64,000 nt of DNA from Streptomyces sp. YPW6. Lineage in GTDB: Bacteria; Actinomycetota; Actinomycetes; Streptomycetales; Streptomycetaceae. A model generated the notes under the pieces. That model had not been told where the DNA came from. It did not search any database and worked only from the letters and a program-made list of their open reading frames with translations. This document shows, piece after piece, positions 53,020 to 61,639 of this stretch (the stretch's first letter is position 1; each line of letters begins with the position of its first letter). The translations under genes were made by a program, and so were the position numbers. The DNA lies in contig NZ_CP076457.1 in NCBI RefSeq assembly GCF_018866325.1, positions 7,165,001 through 7,229,000 on the forward strand. The letters are read 5' to 3'.

Positions 53020-53742
53020 TCAGCCGAGCTCGCGCGCCTCGGCGGCGGTCGGGGCCGTACCGCCGAGATGGGCCGGCACCCACCAGGTGTCGCCCGCGTC
53101 CTTCGGACGCACCGGGTAGGCCCGCTGCGCCGCCTCCAGCAATTCTTGGACCCGCTCCCGCAGCCGCCGGGTGATGGCCCCCGCGTACTGGTCGGCGGGC
53201 GCCTCCACGGGCTCGCCGACCCGGATCGTGATCGGGATGTGGCTGCGGGAGAAGTTGCGCGGCCGGCCCTTCGTCCAGAGCCGCTGCGTACCCCAGAGCG
53301 CCATCGGGATCAGCGGAACCCCGGCTTCCTGGGCCAGGCGCGCGGCACCCGACTTGAAGCTCTTCAGCGTGAAGGACGGGGAGATGGTGGCCTCGGGGAA
53401 CACGCCGACGATCTCACCGGAACGCAACGACCGCAGCGCGTGCGCGTAGGCGTCCTCGCCCTGGTTGCGGTCGACCGGGATGTGCTTCATTCCCCGCATC
53501 AGCGGACCGGAGATCTTGTGCCGGAAGACCGACTCCTTCGCCATGAACCGGACGAGCCGCTTCTGCGGCAGAGCGCCGAGGCCGGTGAAGATGAAGTCGA
53601 GATAGCTGATGTGGTTGCTGACCAGCACCGCACCACCGGTCTTCGGGATGTGCTCCGAACCCTGAGTGTCGATCTTCAGGTCGAGCGCCTTGAACATGGT
53701 GCGAGCGGCGCCGATGACCGGTCGATAGACGAGTTCTGCCAT
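53020..53742 (-). CDS. 1-acyl-sn-glycerol-3-phosphate acyltransferase (PlsC type)
   Basis: 240-aa acyltransferase of phospholipid synthesis, adding the second acyl chain to lysophosphatidate at the membrane. Motif I is NHISYLDF (NHx4D), motif II GPLMRGMKHIPVDR, motif III FPEATIS (usual FPEGT replaced by FPEAT) and motif IV VPLIPMALWG. ATG at 53742 with GAAGGGTCTTCCC upstream; a longer frame to 53835 is unsupported. The Gly-to-Ala change in motif III is tolerated in actinomycete relatives. Confidence 0.9.
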   Translation of the reverse strand: MAELVYRPVIGAARTMFKALDLKIDTQGSEHIPKTGGAVLVSNHISYLDFIFTGLGALPQKRLVRFMAKESVFRHKISGPLMRGMKHIPVDRNQGEDAYAHALRSLRSGEIVGVFPEATISPSFTLKSFKSGAARLAQEAGVPLIPMALWGTQRLWTKGRPRNFSRSHIPITIRVGEPVEAPADQYAGAITRRLRERVQELLEAAQRAYPVRPKDAGDTWWVPAHLGGTAPTAAEARELG

Positions 53743-53972
53743 CTGGGGAAGACCCTTCTTCAGTGCCTGGGGAGGGTTCTCCCGGCGGAAGTTACGCAGC
53801 CGTAGGTATGCGGCATGGTGGCGATGGTGCCCCATGCGCGGGCCGCTGGCCAGTCCCGGCGGACGTGGGCCGGGAGATTCTCGTCACGTGCGGGTCTCCC
53901 GTGCGCTGCGGGAATGCCGGAGCGGCGGCCGGTGCTGACCCCTGACGAAGAGCTCTGATCAGGAGGCACCAG

Positions 53973-54299
53973 GTGGACCGCCGGACCCGTGGACAGCGAC
54001 TCGACGCAGACCGGCTCGGAGCACGGCTGGGGGAACGCGCGACGCTCGTCCAGTTCTCCAGCGCCTTCTGCCAGCCGTGCCGCGCCACCCGCCGCACGCT
54101 CAGCGACGTGGCCGGGATGGTCGACGGGGTCGCCCACATCGAGATCGACGCCGAGGCCCGCCTCGCGCTGGTGCGCGAGCTGGGCATCACGAGAACGCCG
54201 ACCGTCCTGGTGCTCGACGCCGAGGGCGAGGTGGTCCGCCGGGCATCCGGCCAGCCCCGCACGGCCGACGTCGTCGCGGCACTGGGGCAGGCCATATGA
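53973..54299 (+). CDS. thioredoxin family protein
   Basis: 108-aa thioredoxin with the redox pair CQPC in FSSAFCQPCRATRR (standard WCGPC is altered), the cis-Pro segment TRTPTVLVLD and VVAALG at the end. Cytoplasmic disulfide reductase or detox partner. GTG at 53973 has CAGGAGGCACCAG upstream. It lies upstream of a leader peptide and flavin reductase gene on the same strand; a promoter-like TTGACT (54336) lies between, so these are probably separate units. Confidence 0.87.
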   Translation: MDRRTRGQRLDADRLGARLGERATLVQFSSAFCQPCRATRRTLSDVAGMVDGVAHIEIDAEARLALVRELGITRTPTVLVLDAEGEVVRRASGQPRTADVVAALGQAI

Positions 54300-54335
54300 C
54301 GGACCGTGACGCATCTCCCACATTCCGGAACTCTC

Positions 54336-54365
54336 TTGACTGTGCCCAGCACCCATCGTCAGTCT
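54336..54365 (+). promoter_or_regulatory. candidate promoter of leader peptide/flavin reductase unit
   Basis: TTGACT at 54336-54341, an 18-nt spacer, then CAGTCT at 54360-54365. Transcription would begin about 7 nt later, which is close to the ATG of the leader peptide at 54372, so the leader may be translated from a leaderless mRNA. Confidence 0.45.
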
Positions 54366-54371
54366 GACGTT

Positions 54372-54452
54372 ATGCCGCCAGAACTCCTTCTTCACGGCCG
54401 GGTCCACGTGGACCTCGCACGCTACGCGAGTGCGCGCTGTCCGGGTGTCTGA
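54372..54452 (+). CDS. short cysteine-ending leader peptide
   Basis: A 26-codon frame, peptide MPPELLLHGRVHVDLARYAS followed by A-R-C-P-G-V. The HVDLxRxASAxC core is the recurring pattern of short putative leader peptides upstream of sulfur-related operons in Streptomyces. The Cys codon near the end could sense cysteinyl-tRNA supply. It ends 43 nt before the flavin reductase start. Family recognition is from pattern memory; no classic terminator hairpin was seen, so control may be translational. Confidence 0.6.
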   Translation: MPPELLLHGRVHVDLARYASARCPGV

Positions 54453-54495
54453 GCACCCGCGGACCCGCACGCCACACCCGCAGAAGGACACCTCC

Positions 54496-54999
54496 ATGAC
54501 GGCAACGCCCACGCTCGCCCCGACGGCCGCCACGCCCGAACTCTTCCGCTCGGTCTTCCGCCGCCACGCCGCGGGCGTCGCCGTGATCACCGCCGCGGGG
54601 GAGCGCCCGGTCGGCTTCACCGCCACCTCGCTGACCTCGGTCGCCGCCGAACCGCCGCTGATCTCCTTCGGTGTCGGTACGTCGTCCTCCAGCTGGCCCG
54701 TGCTGTCCGGGGCCGCCTACGTCGGCGTCCACATCCTCGGTGAGCACCAGCAGGAACTGGCCGCGACCTTCGCCCGCAGCGGAGCCGACCGCTTCGGCCG
54801 GTCGACCGACTGGAGCAGCGGCCCCGAGGGGGTTCCGCTGCTGGCGGACGTCTCCGCCTGGCTGGTGTGCCGGGTCGTGTCCCGCGTCCCGGCCGGGGAC
54901 CACCGCATCGTCATCGCCGAAGCCGTGGCAGGCTCGCCCTCCGGGGCGGGTCGCCCGCTGGTCTATCACCAGGGACGCTTCACGGCTCTGCGAGACTGA
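54496..54999 (+). CDS. flavin reductase family protein
   Basis: 167-aa FMN-binding split-barrel flavin reductase. FRSVFRRHAAGVAVITAAG, GFTATSLTSVAAEPPLISFGV (residues about 41-61) and the C-terminal PLVYHQGRFTAL are typical. It supplies reduced flavin to a two-component monooxygenase; with a sulfur-type leader peptide ahead of it, a role in organosulfur use is plausible but no desulfonase gene is present. ATG at 54496 follows GAAGGACACC. A second, different flavin reductase is at 30539. Confidence 0.88.
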   Translation: MTATPTLAPTAATPELFRSVFRRHAAGVAVITAAGERPVGFTATSLTSVAAEPPLISFGVGTSSSSWPVLSGAAYVGVHILGEHQQELAATFARSGADRFGRSTDWSSGPEGVPLLADVSAWLVCRVVSRVPAGDHRIVIAEAVAGSPSGAGRPLVYHQGRFTALRD

Positions 55000-55195
55000 G
55001 CCCGCGCACGCACGGGTCCGCCGCGTTGGCAAGGTCACAGTGCGGTGCGCTTGCCCAGGGGTAACAGTCTGGGTGTACTGGCGAGTAATATCGGCTTCGG
55101 AGCCTCGGTCGTCCCGACCGGATCCGGCCCGACAAGGCGCCTATGCTGCGTGCAACAAGGCAGCCCGGAAATGACGATGCAGTAGGAGAGCCGGC

Positions 55196-55980
55196 GTGAG
55201 CTTGAGGATCGTTGTCTGTGTGAAGTACGTGCCCGACGCGACCGGTGACCGGCGTTTCGCCGATGACCTGACGCTGGACCGTGAGGATGTGGACGGTCTG
55301 CTGTCGGAGCTGGACGAGTACGCGGTCGAGCAGGCGTTGCAGATCGCGGACGGGGCGGACGATGCGGAGGTCACCGTGGTGACGGTGGGTCCGGAGGACG
55401 CCAAGGACGCGTTGCGCAAGGCGTTGTCGATGGGTGCGGACAAGGCGGTTCACGTCGAGGACGACGATCTGCACGGCACGGACGTGATGGGCACGTCGCT
55501 GGTGCTGGCGAAGGCGGTCGAGAAGACCGGCTTCGATCTGGTGGTGTGCGGTATGGCGTCGACGGACGGTGTGATGGGTGTGCTGCCGGCGCTGCTGGCG
55601 GAGCGTCTGGAGGTGCCGCAGGTGACGCTGCTGTCGGAGGTGTCGGTGAACGACGGTGTGGTGACCGGGCGCCGGGACGGTGACACCGCCACCGAGCAGC
55701 TCCGGGCGTCGCTGCCGGCGGTGGTCTCGGTGACCGACCAGTCCGGTGAGGCGCGTTACCCCTCGTTCAAGGGATCATGGCGGCGAAGAAGAAGCCGGTC
55801 CAGTCGCTGGATCTGGAGGATCTGGAGCTGGACGCGGACGAGGTCGGCCTGGCGGGCGCCTGGACGGCGGTCGACTCCGCGACCGAGCGTCCGGCGCGCA
55901 CGGCGGGCACGATCGTGAAGGACGAGGGCGAGGGCGGCAAGCAGCTCGCCGGGTTCCTCGCGGGCCAGAAGTTCATCTGA
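55196..55980 (+). pseudogene. etfB: electron transfer flavoprotein beta subunit, frameshifted
   Basis: Codes for EtfB except for one apparent missing base near 55773. Up to Lys192 the frame is intact: LRIVVCVKYVPDATGD, SELDEYAVEQALQIADG and the long VVCGMASTDGVMGVLPALLAERL stretch (residues about 116-140). The next codons should read Gly-Ile-Met-Ala-Ala-Lys-Lys-Lys-Pro, but this appears in another frame from 55774 to the stop at 55980 (ending GKQLAGFLAGQKFI). Restoring one base gives 261 aa, the normal length. As written the first frame runs on to 55918 with unrelated residues. Either a real mutation or an assembly error; etfA downstream is intact, which favours error. GTG start. Confidence 0.85.
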
Positions 55981-56046
55981 TCCCGCACGCACGGTCCTTC
56001 CTCTCTCTTCCCTCCCTTCTCTTCCTCTCGTCTGGAGTGCGTTGTC

Positions 56047-57009
56047 ATGGCTGAAGTTCTGGTTCTGGTCGACCATGTGGATGGTGCGGTCCGCAAGCCC
56101 ACCCTGGAGCTGCTGACGCTGGCGCGTCGGATCGGTGACCCGGTCGCCGTCGCCCTGGGCGCCGGCGCCGGGGCCACTGCGGGTGTGCTGGGTGAGCACG
56201 GTGCGGTGAAGGTCCTGACCTGTGATGCCCCGGAGTTCGCGGACTACCTCGTGGTGCCGAAGGTGGACGCGCTGCAGGCCGCGTTCGAGGCCGTCTCCCC
56301 CGCCGCGGTGCTGGTGGTGTCCTCCGCCGAGGGCAAGGAGATCGCCGCCCGTCTCGCGCTGCGGACCGGGTCGGGCATCATCACCGACGCCACCGACCTG
56401 GAAGCCGGCGACCAGGGCCCCGTCGCCACGCAGGCGGTCTTCGCCGCCTCCTACACCACCAGGTCCCGGGTCTCCCGGGGTGTTCCGGTCATCACGGTCA
56501 AGCCGAACTCGGCCGCGGTCGAGGCGGCCCCGGCGGCCGGCGCCGTGGAAGCACTGACGGTGGCGTTCGGGAAGAACGCGACCGGTACGCAGGTCACCTC
56601 CCGGACCCCCCGTGAGTCGACCGGCCGCCCCGAGCTGACCGAGGCCGCGATCGTCGTCTCCGGCGGCCGTGGCGTCAACGGCGCGGAGAACTTCCCCCTG
56701 ATCGAGGCCCTGGCCGACTCCCTGGGCGCCGCGGTCGGCGCCTCGCGTGCCGCCGTCGACGCCGGCTGGTACCCGCACACCTCCCAGGTCGGCCAGACCG
56801 GCAAGTCCGTCTCCCCCCAGCTCTACATCGCCTCCGGCATCTCCGGCGCGATCCAGCACCGGGCAGGCATGCAGACCTCGAAGACCATCGTCGCGATCAA
56901 CAAGGACGCCGAAGCCCCCATCTTCGAGCTCGTCGACTACGGCGTCATCGGCGACCTCTTCACGGTCGTACCCCAGCTCACCGACGAGATCAACACCCGC
57001 AAGGGCTGA
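56047..57009 (+). CDS. etfA: electron transfer flavoprotein alpha subunit
   Basis: 320-aa EtfA, which holds FAD and with EtfB accepts electrons from acyl-CoA dehydrogenases. The N-terminal adenine-nucleotide-like fold starts MAEVLVLVDHVDG; the C-terminal FAD site is intact (SGGRGVNGAENFPLIE, ASRAAVDAGWYPHTSQVGQTGKSVSP at residues about 237-262, and SGISGAIQH). Starts 66 nt after the etfB stop and belongs with it. The 12-residue NKDAEAPIFELV block is normal. Ends at hairpin 57040-57074. Confidence 0.95.
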   Translation: MAEVLVLVDHVDGAVRKPTLELLTLARRIGDPVAVALGAGAGATAGVLGEHGAVKVLTCDAPEFADYLVVPKVDALQAAFEAVSPAAVLVVSSAEGKEIAARLALRTGSGIITDATDLEAGDQGPVATQAVFAASYTTRSRVSRGVPVITVKPNSAAVEAAPAAGAVEALTVAFGKNATGTQVTSRTPRESTGRPELTEAAIVVSGGRGVNGAENFPLIEALADSLGAAVGASRAAVDAGWYPHTSQVGQTGKSVSPQLYIASGISGAIQHRAGMQTSKTIVAINKDAEAPIFELVDYGVIGDLFTVVPQLTDEINTRKG

Positions 57010-57039
57010 TCCCTCCCGCACCACCCAGCACTACCCCGC

Positions 57040-57074
57040 CCGGGCCGCACGGTGAACCCCACCGCGCGGCCCGG
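57040..57074. terminator. hairpin terminator of etfBA
   Basis: 9-bp stem CCGGGCCGC/GCGGCCCGG (57040-57048 with 57066-57074) with a possible inner GGTG/CACC stem, 30 nt after etfA. Confidence 0.6.
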
Positions 57075-57092
57075 TGCCGTTCCGGGCGACCA

Positions 57093-57119
57093 TTGACGCA
57101 GGTCGAGTGGGCTTATAAC
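57093..57119 (+). promoter_or_regulatory. candidate promoter of DUF6986 gene
   Basis: TTGACG (57093-57098) and TATAAC (57114-57119) with a 15-nt spacer, in an A/T-rich patch 60-90 nt ahead of the gene. The spacer is short for a standard promoter, so this is tentative. Confidence 0.4.
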
Positions 57120-57180
57120 TTCACTATACGGATTGTTGATTCCGGGAAGCGGAAACAGCGAGAGCGTGGAGGGCATGGTC

Positions 57181-58479
57181 ATGGGTCAGCAGGAGAAGGT
57201 GGCAACGAGCCTCGCCGGTGCGGTGAGCGAGGAGATCAGCGCCTCCCTCACGGCGGTCGACGCGGAACTCGCCCGCCGCTACCCGGGCGATCCCGGTACC
57301 CGCCAGCCCGTGCACACCGTCTACGTACCCGGTGACGTCTTCGAGCCCGGCACCCTGCGCTCCTGGGGCGACCAGGCGCTGGCCGCCCTCGACGAACACG
57401 CCCCCGACGCCGCCGCGTTCGCCGCCGTCCTCGGCATCCCCGAGGCGCTGGCGGGCCCGGTCCACGACCGCGTACGCGCCAAGCTGGAGCGCGAGCCCGT
57501 CGAGGACCTGCGCATCGACTTCGAGGACGGCTACGGCCCCCGCCCGGACGCCGAGGAGGACGAGGCCGCCGCCCGCGCCGCGCGCCTGGTCTCCGAGGCG
57601 TACGCGAACGGCACGGCCGCCCCGTACATGGGCATCCGCATGAAGTGCATGGAGGCCGGTGTCCGCGACCGGGGCATCCGCACCACCGACGTCTTCCTCA
57701 CCGGCCTGATGGAGGCGGGCGGGCTCCCCGAGGGACTCGTGCTGACCCTCCCGAAGGTCACGTACCCCGAGCAGGTCACCGCCTTCGTCCAGCTCCTGGA
57801 AGCCTTCGAGAAGGCCCACGGCCTCGACGCCGGGCGTATCGGCTTCGAGATCCAGATCGAGACCAGCCAGTCCATCCTCGCCGCCGACGGGACCGCCGCC
57901 GTCGCCCGCATGATCGACGCGGCGCGCGGCCGGGCCACCGGGCTCCACTACGGAACCTTCGACTACAGCGCCTGCGTCGGGGTCAGCGCCGCCTACCAGG
58001 CCAGCGACCACCCCGCCGCCGACCACGCCAAGGCCGTCATGCAGGTCGCGGCCGCGGGTACCGGCGTACGCGTCTCCGACGGGTCCACCAACGTCCTGCC
58101 CGTCGGCCCGGCCGACCAGGTCCACGAGGCCTGGCGGCTCCACTACGGCCTCACCCGCCGCGCTCTGGCCCGTGCGTACTACCAGGGCTGGGACATGCAC
58201 CCCGGCCACCTGCCGACGCGCTACGCGGCCGTCTACGCCTTCTACCGCGAAGGCCTGGAGCCCGCCGCCGCCCGCCTCGCCGCCTACGTGGCCAAGGCCG
58301 GCGGTGACGTCATGGACGAACCCGCCACCGCCAAGGCCCTCAGCGGCTACCTGCTGCGCGGCATCGACTGCGGCGCACTGGACACCGCCGAGGTCGCCCG
58401 GCTGACCGGCCTGACCCGCGCGGACCTGGACGCCTTCGCCTCCCCGCGCCGGGGTGATTTGACGGTGACCGCTCCGTGA
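57181..58479 (+). CDS. DUF6986 / HpcH-HpaI-type aldolase family protein
   Basis: 432-aa TIM-barrel protein related to HpcH/HpaI aldolases and citrate lyase beta chains. Acid-metal segments DLRIDFEDGYGPRPDAEEDE (residues about 109-128), IGFEIQIETSQSI and THYG-like LHYGTFDYSACVGVSAAYQ fit the magnesium and CoA/enol site; the C-terminus has helical GYLLRGIDCGALDTAEV. Known relatives sit in purine/allantoin or glyoxylate loci. ATG 57181 is preferred because GGAGGG is 7-9 nt upstream; ATG 57175 is too close. Substrate unknown. Confidence 0.82.
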   Translation: MGQQEKVATSLAGAVSEEISASLTAVDAELARRYPGDPGTRQPVHTVYVPGDVFEPGTLRSWGDQALAALDEHAPDAAAFAAVLGIPEALAGPVHDRVRAKLEREPVEDLRIDFEDGYGPRPDAEEDEAAARAARLVSEAYANGTAAPYMGIRMKCMEAGVRDRGIRTTDVFLTGLMEAGGLPEGLVLTLPKVTYPEQVTAFVQLLEAFEKAHGLDAGRIGFEIQIETSQSILAADGTAAVARMIDAARGRATGLHYGTFDYSACVGVSAAYQASDHPAADHAKAVMQVAAAGTGVRVSDGSTNVLPVGPADQVHEAWRLHYGLTRRALARAYYQGWDMHPGHLPTRYAAVYAFYREGLEPAAARLAAYVAKAGGDVMDEPATAKALSGYLLRGIDCGALDTAEVARLTGLTRADLDAFASPRRGDLTVTAP

Positions 58480-58758
58480 AGCCCTGAGGGGAAACGCCCG
58501 TAGCCTTCCCGCCCCGGCCTTCGCGCCCCCGCTCCGGGCCCCGGCTCCGGGCCCCGAGGGGTGGTCGGTCCCGCCGGGGCTGCGCAGGCTCGCGACCGGC
58601 GCCCGGGTCCGCCGCACGGTCCGCTGAGCGCGCCGTGCGGCGGGCGGGTGCGGGCTTCCGGCGGCAGGGGTCAGCCCCTCTCCCGCGCCACTGCCGGTGT
58701 CATGTCCCGGTGGGCGGGCCCGCCACCCCGGTGCTCCTGCCGGGAGTGCCGGCCGCCC

Positions 58759-59307
58759 TCAGTCCTCCCGCTGTGCGGTCGTGCCGCCGCGGGCGCGATA
58801 GGCGCGCATCTTGTGCCGGGCGCCGCACACGTCCATGTCGCACCACAGGCCGTTCGACGACGGCGCCCGGTCGTAGAAGACCCAGCGGCATTCCGGTGCC
58901 GCGCAGACCTTGAGGCGCGTCGCGTGACGCCCGGTCAGGCCGTCCCGCAGCAGGGCTTCGAGCACCGTTCGTACGATCTCCGCCGCAGGCCCGCCGTCGG
59001 CCGGGCGCAGGGTGAGGGCGCCGTCCGGCCGTACGGCCGGGGCGCCGGCCACCGAGCAGATCTGGCGGTTCAGGGCGTCGAGCGCCTCGGGCGAGGTCCG
59101 GTCCGCCAGGAAGGCCCGTACGGTCTCCCGGGCCTTCGTGAGCGCCGCCAACTCGGCCGGGGTGACCGCCTCCGGATACCCGTGCGCCCGCAGCCAGGCG
59201 CCCGCGGTCTCCGGCCGGGCGAACTCGTCCGCTCCGCGCAGAAGCGTCGCCGTGTTGCAGAACGCCTCGACCGGTTCGAGTTCCGCGGGTGCCGGGTTCC
59301 GTCGCAT
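58759..59307 (-). CDS. CGNR zinc finger (ABATE) regulator-like protein
   Basis: 182-aa protein with an N-terminal ABATE/stress domain (ETAGAWLRAHGYPEAVTPAELAAL, residues about 37-60) and a C-terminal CGNR zinc finger: CAAPECRWVFYDRAPSSNGLWC is residues about 134-155, then DVCGARHKMRAYRAR. The four cysteines are in place but the signature CGNR reads CGAR. These proteins are predicted DNA-binding regulators. ATG 59307 has AAGGTGACC upstream; a GTG at 59316 has none. It is divergent from the alpha/beta hydrolase and may regulate it. Confidence 0.87.
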   Translation of the reverse strand: MRRNPAPAELEPVEAFCNTATLLRGADEFARPETAGAWLRAHGYPEAVTPAELAALTKARETVRAFLADRTSPEALDALNRQICSVAGAPAVRPDGALTLRPADGGPAAEIVRTVLEALLRDGLTGRHATRLKVCAAPECRWVFYDRAPSSNGLWCDMDVCGARHKMRAYRARGGTTAQRED

Positions 59308-59425
59308 GGAGGTCACCTTATCAGCGTTACCGACAAAGGCATTGCTCTGGTAACGTCAAAAGTCCGGAACGGCGCTGCACCCGGTTTCCGGAACGGTTCT
59401 GCACCCCGACATCAGGAGGCGTGTC

Positions 59426-60259
59426 ATGGACGGCGTGTTGACGAGGGCGTTCGAGACCCCGGACGGGACGGTCCGCTGGGACGTGATGGGGGAGGGCGGC
59501 CCGGTCGTTCTGCTCCACGGCACCCCGTTCTCGTCGCGCATCTGGCGCGAGATCGCACCGGCGCTCGCCCAGGACCACCAGGTCCACCTGTTCGACCTGC
59601 TCGGCTTCGGGCAGTCGGAACAGCGTGCGGGCCAGGATCTCGGGCTGGCCGCGCACACGCGGGTGTTCACCGGGCTGCTGGACCACTGGGGGCTGGAGAG
59701 TCCGAGGGTGATCGCCCACGACATCGGCGGGGCCGTGGCCCTGCGGGCGCTGCTGCTGGAAGGCGCCCGGTACGCCGATCTGACCCTCGTCGACGCGGTG
59801 GGCTGCGGCGACTGGGGGACCGGTCTGTTCCGGCTCGTGCGGGAGAACGCGCATCTCTTCGAGCAGCTGCCCGTCTACGCTCACGAAGCGCTGGCCGAGA
59901 GCCACCTGCGCTTCGCCAGCCACTGCGGCTACCGGCCGGACGTCCTGGCCGCCCATCTGGACCCGTGGCGCGGCGAGGAGGGCAGGGCGGCGTACTACCG
60001 CCAGTACGGACAGCTGGAGCAGGCGGCCACGGATGAGTTCCGGCATCTGCTGGGGTCCGTTCGGGTGCCGACCCGGATCGTCTGGGGGCGCGAGGACGGC
60101 TTCCTGCCGCCGCCCTTCGCCGAGCAGTTGCACGCGCTGATCCCGCACTCCGAGCTGCACTGGCTGGACGGGGCGGGCCACGCGACCCCCGAGGACGCGC
60201 CCGCGCGCCTCCTGGCCCTGCTCACCCGGGAGTTCCGGCCGGTGCCCGCCGCCGCCTGA
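59426..60259 (+). CDS. alpha/beta hydrolase with Asp nucleophile
   Basis: 277-aa alpha/beta hydrolase. The oxyanion segment is LLHGTPFSSRIW and the nucleophile elbow AHDIGGAVALR has Asp, not Ser, as in haloalkane/haloacetate dehalogenases and epoxide hydrolases. The acid is in WGREDGFLPPPF and the base His in GAGHATPEDAP. So it is likelier a dehalogenase/epoxide hydrolase-like enzyme than an esterase; substrate unknown. ATG at 59426 follows CAGGAGGCGTGTC. Divergent from the CGNR gene. Confidence 0.87.
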   Translation: MDGVLTRAFETPDGTVRWDVMGEGGPVVLLHGTPFSSRIWREIAPALAQDHQVHLFDLLGFGQSEQRAGQDLGLAAHTRVFTGLLDHWGLESPRVIAHDIGGAVALRALLLEGARYADLTLVDAVGCGDWGTGLFRLVRENAHLFEQLPVYAHEALAESHLRFASHCGYRPDVLAAHLDPWRGEEGRAAYYRQYGQLEQAATDEFRHLLGSVRVPTRIVWGREDGFLPPPFAEQLHALIPHSELHWLDGAGHATPEDAPARLLALLTREFRPVPAAA

Positions 60260-60313
60260 CGGCGGGCGTCCCGGGGCCGCAGGGGCGCCTCGGGCGGGCA
60301 TCCCGGGCTCCGG

Positions 60314-60368
60314 GTCTTCCGCCGGGCGGGGCCCCCGGGGCCCGGCCCGCGTCTTCCGCCGGGCGGGG
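60314..60368. repeat. 18-bp direct repeat
   Basis: The 18-base unit at 60314-60331 recurs exactly at 60351-60368 (period 37) in the GC-rich gap between the convergent hydrolase and LacI genes. It is likely a local duplication; hairpins of CCCGGG type may terminate both transcripts. Confidence 0.7.
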
Positions 60369-60402
60369 GGCTCCCCGGGCCCGGGACGTCGGTCCCGTCC
60401 CC

Positions 60403-61431
60403 TCAGGCGGGCGGCAGTTCGCCGGAACCGCGCGGGATGAGCGTCGTCGGGAGTTCCACCCGCGCCGGGGCGTGGTCCGCCCCGTCGAGGCGGCGGAAGA
60501 GGTGCTCGGCCGCGGTCCTGCCGACCGCCGCCGCGTCCTGCGAGATCACGGTGATCCCGAGCAGGTCGGCCAGCTCGATGTCGTCGAACCCGACCAGCGC
60601 CACCGGCCGCTCGCGCTCCGCGATCACCCGTACCGCCGTCACCGTCACCCGGTTGTTGCCCGCGAACAGGGCGGTGACCGGTTCGGGGCCGTCCATCATC
60701 TCCTCGGCGGCGGCCCGCACCCGCTCCGGCTCGGTGGAGCCGAGGGAGACCCACCCGTCCTCGACGGCGATACCCGCGTCCCGCATGGCGGCGTGATAGC
60801 CGCGCAGACGCTCGGTGGCCGTGTGGATCCGCGGCTGGTCGCCGATGAAACCGATCCTGCGGTGACCGTGCGCGATGAGATGCGCCACGCCCTCCCTGGC
60901 CCCGCCGAAGCTGTCGGAGAGCACCATGTCGACGTCCACATGGCCCGCCGGGCGGTCCACGAAGACCGTGGCGATGCCCGCCTTGATCTCCGGCTCCAGA
61001 TAGCGGTGGTCGTCGCCCGCCGGGATCACGATCAGACCGTCGACACGGCGGGCGCACAGTGCCAGCACCAGCTCCTGTTCCCGCTCGGGGTCCTCGGCGC
61101 TGGAGCCGTTGATCAGCAACGCGCCGTGCGCGCGGGCGACCTCCTCCACCGCGCGGCTCAGCGGACCGTAGAACGGGTCCGCCAGATCCTCCAGGACCAG
61201 CCCGATGGACGCCGTACGCCCCTTGCGCAGCACCCGGGCGCTGTCGTTGCGGCGGAAGCCCAGCGCCTCGATCGCCTCCTGCACGCGGCGCTCGGTGTCG
61301 GGCGTGACGCCGGGCTCGCTGTTCACCACCCGGGAGACCGTCTTCAGGCCGACTCCTGCCCGGGCCGCCACGTCCTTCATGGTCGGCCGGTTGCCGTAGC
61401 GGGTCTCGGAATGACGGGCGGTCCGGTCCAC
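60403..61431 (-). CDS. LacI family transcriptional regulator
   Basis: 342-aa LacI/GalR repressor. N-terminal helix-turn-helix and hinge: TMKDVAARAGVGLKTVSRVV (residues about 17-36) to RRNDSARVLRKGRTASIGLV; the periplasmic-binding-like core has DLADPFYGPLSRAVEE, DGLIVIP, GHRRIGFIGDQP and VGFDDIELADLL. GTG at 61431 with AGGACAGCGCAC upstream gives the normal length; the frame extends to 61542 but with Pro-rich residues. Divergent from a ROK kinase gene, with a 12-bp palindrome (61551-61562) between, a probable operator controlling both. Confidence 0.92.
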   Translation of the reverse strand: MDRTARHSETRYGNRPTMKDVAARAGVGLKTVSRVVNSEPGVTPDTERRVQEAIEALGFRRNDSARVLRKGRTASIGLVLEDLADPFYGPLSRAVEEVARAHGALLINGSSAEDPEREQELVLALCARRVDGLIVIPAGDDHRYLEPEIKAGIATVFVDRPAGHVDVDMVLSDSFGGAREGVAHLIAHGHRRIGFIGDQPRIHTATERLRGYHAAMRDAGIAVEDGWVSLGSTEPERVRAAAEEMMDGPEPVTALFAGNNRVTVTAVRVIAERERPVALVGFDDIELADLLGITVISQDAAAVGRTAAEHLFRRLDGADHAPARVELPTTLIPRGSGELPPA

Positions 61432-61550
61432 GTGCGCTGTCCTGTCGTCGGCTACGGGCGGGGCGTGCGGTGCTCCGGGCGGGGCCGGGCGGGGCCGAGA
61501 CGGGGCGCCGCGCAGGTGACCGGAGGCTGTGGCGTCGAGCATAGGCCCTG

Positions 61551-61562
61551 GACAACGTTGTC
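61551..61562. promoter_or_regulatory. LacI-type palindromic operator
   Basis: Perfect 12-base palindrome GACAACGTTGTC with the central CG typical of LacI/GalR sites, in the 208-nt gap between the LacI regulator and the ROK kinase gene, about 120 nt from the regulator start. Confidence 0.7.
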
Positions 61563-61639
61563 AACAGCATGAAGACCGTGCAGACTATGGACCGAACCCG
61601 CAGGTCCCGCCCCTTCACCGATCCGGAGAGCCCACACCG

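Noticed and set aside
53743..53972. N-terminal extension of the acyltransferase up to 53835
   Set aside because: The extra residues are basic and His-rich without family match, and the start at 53742 gives a normal PlsC N-terminus.
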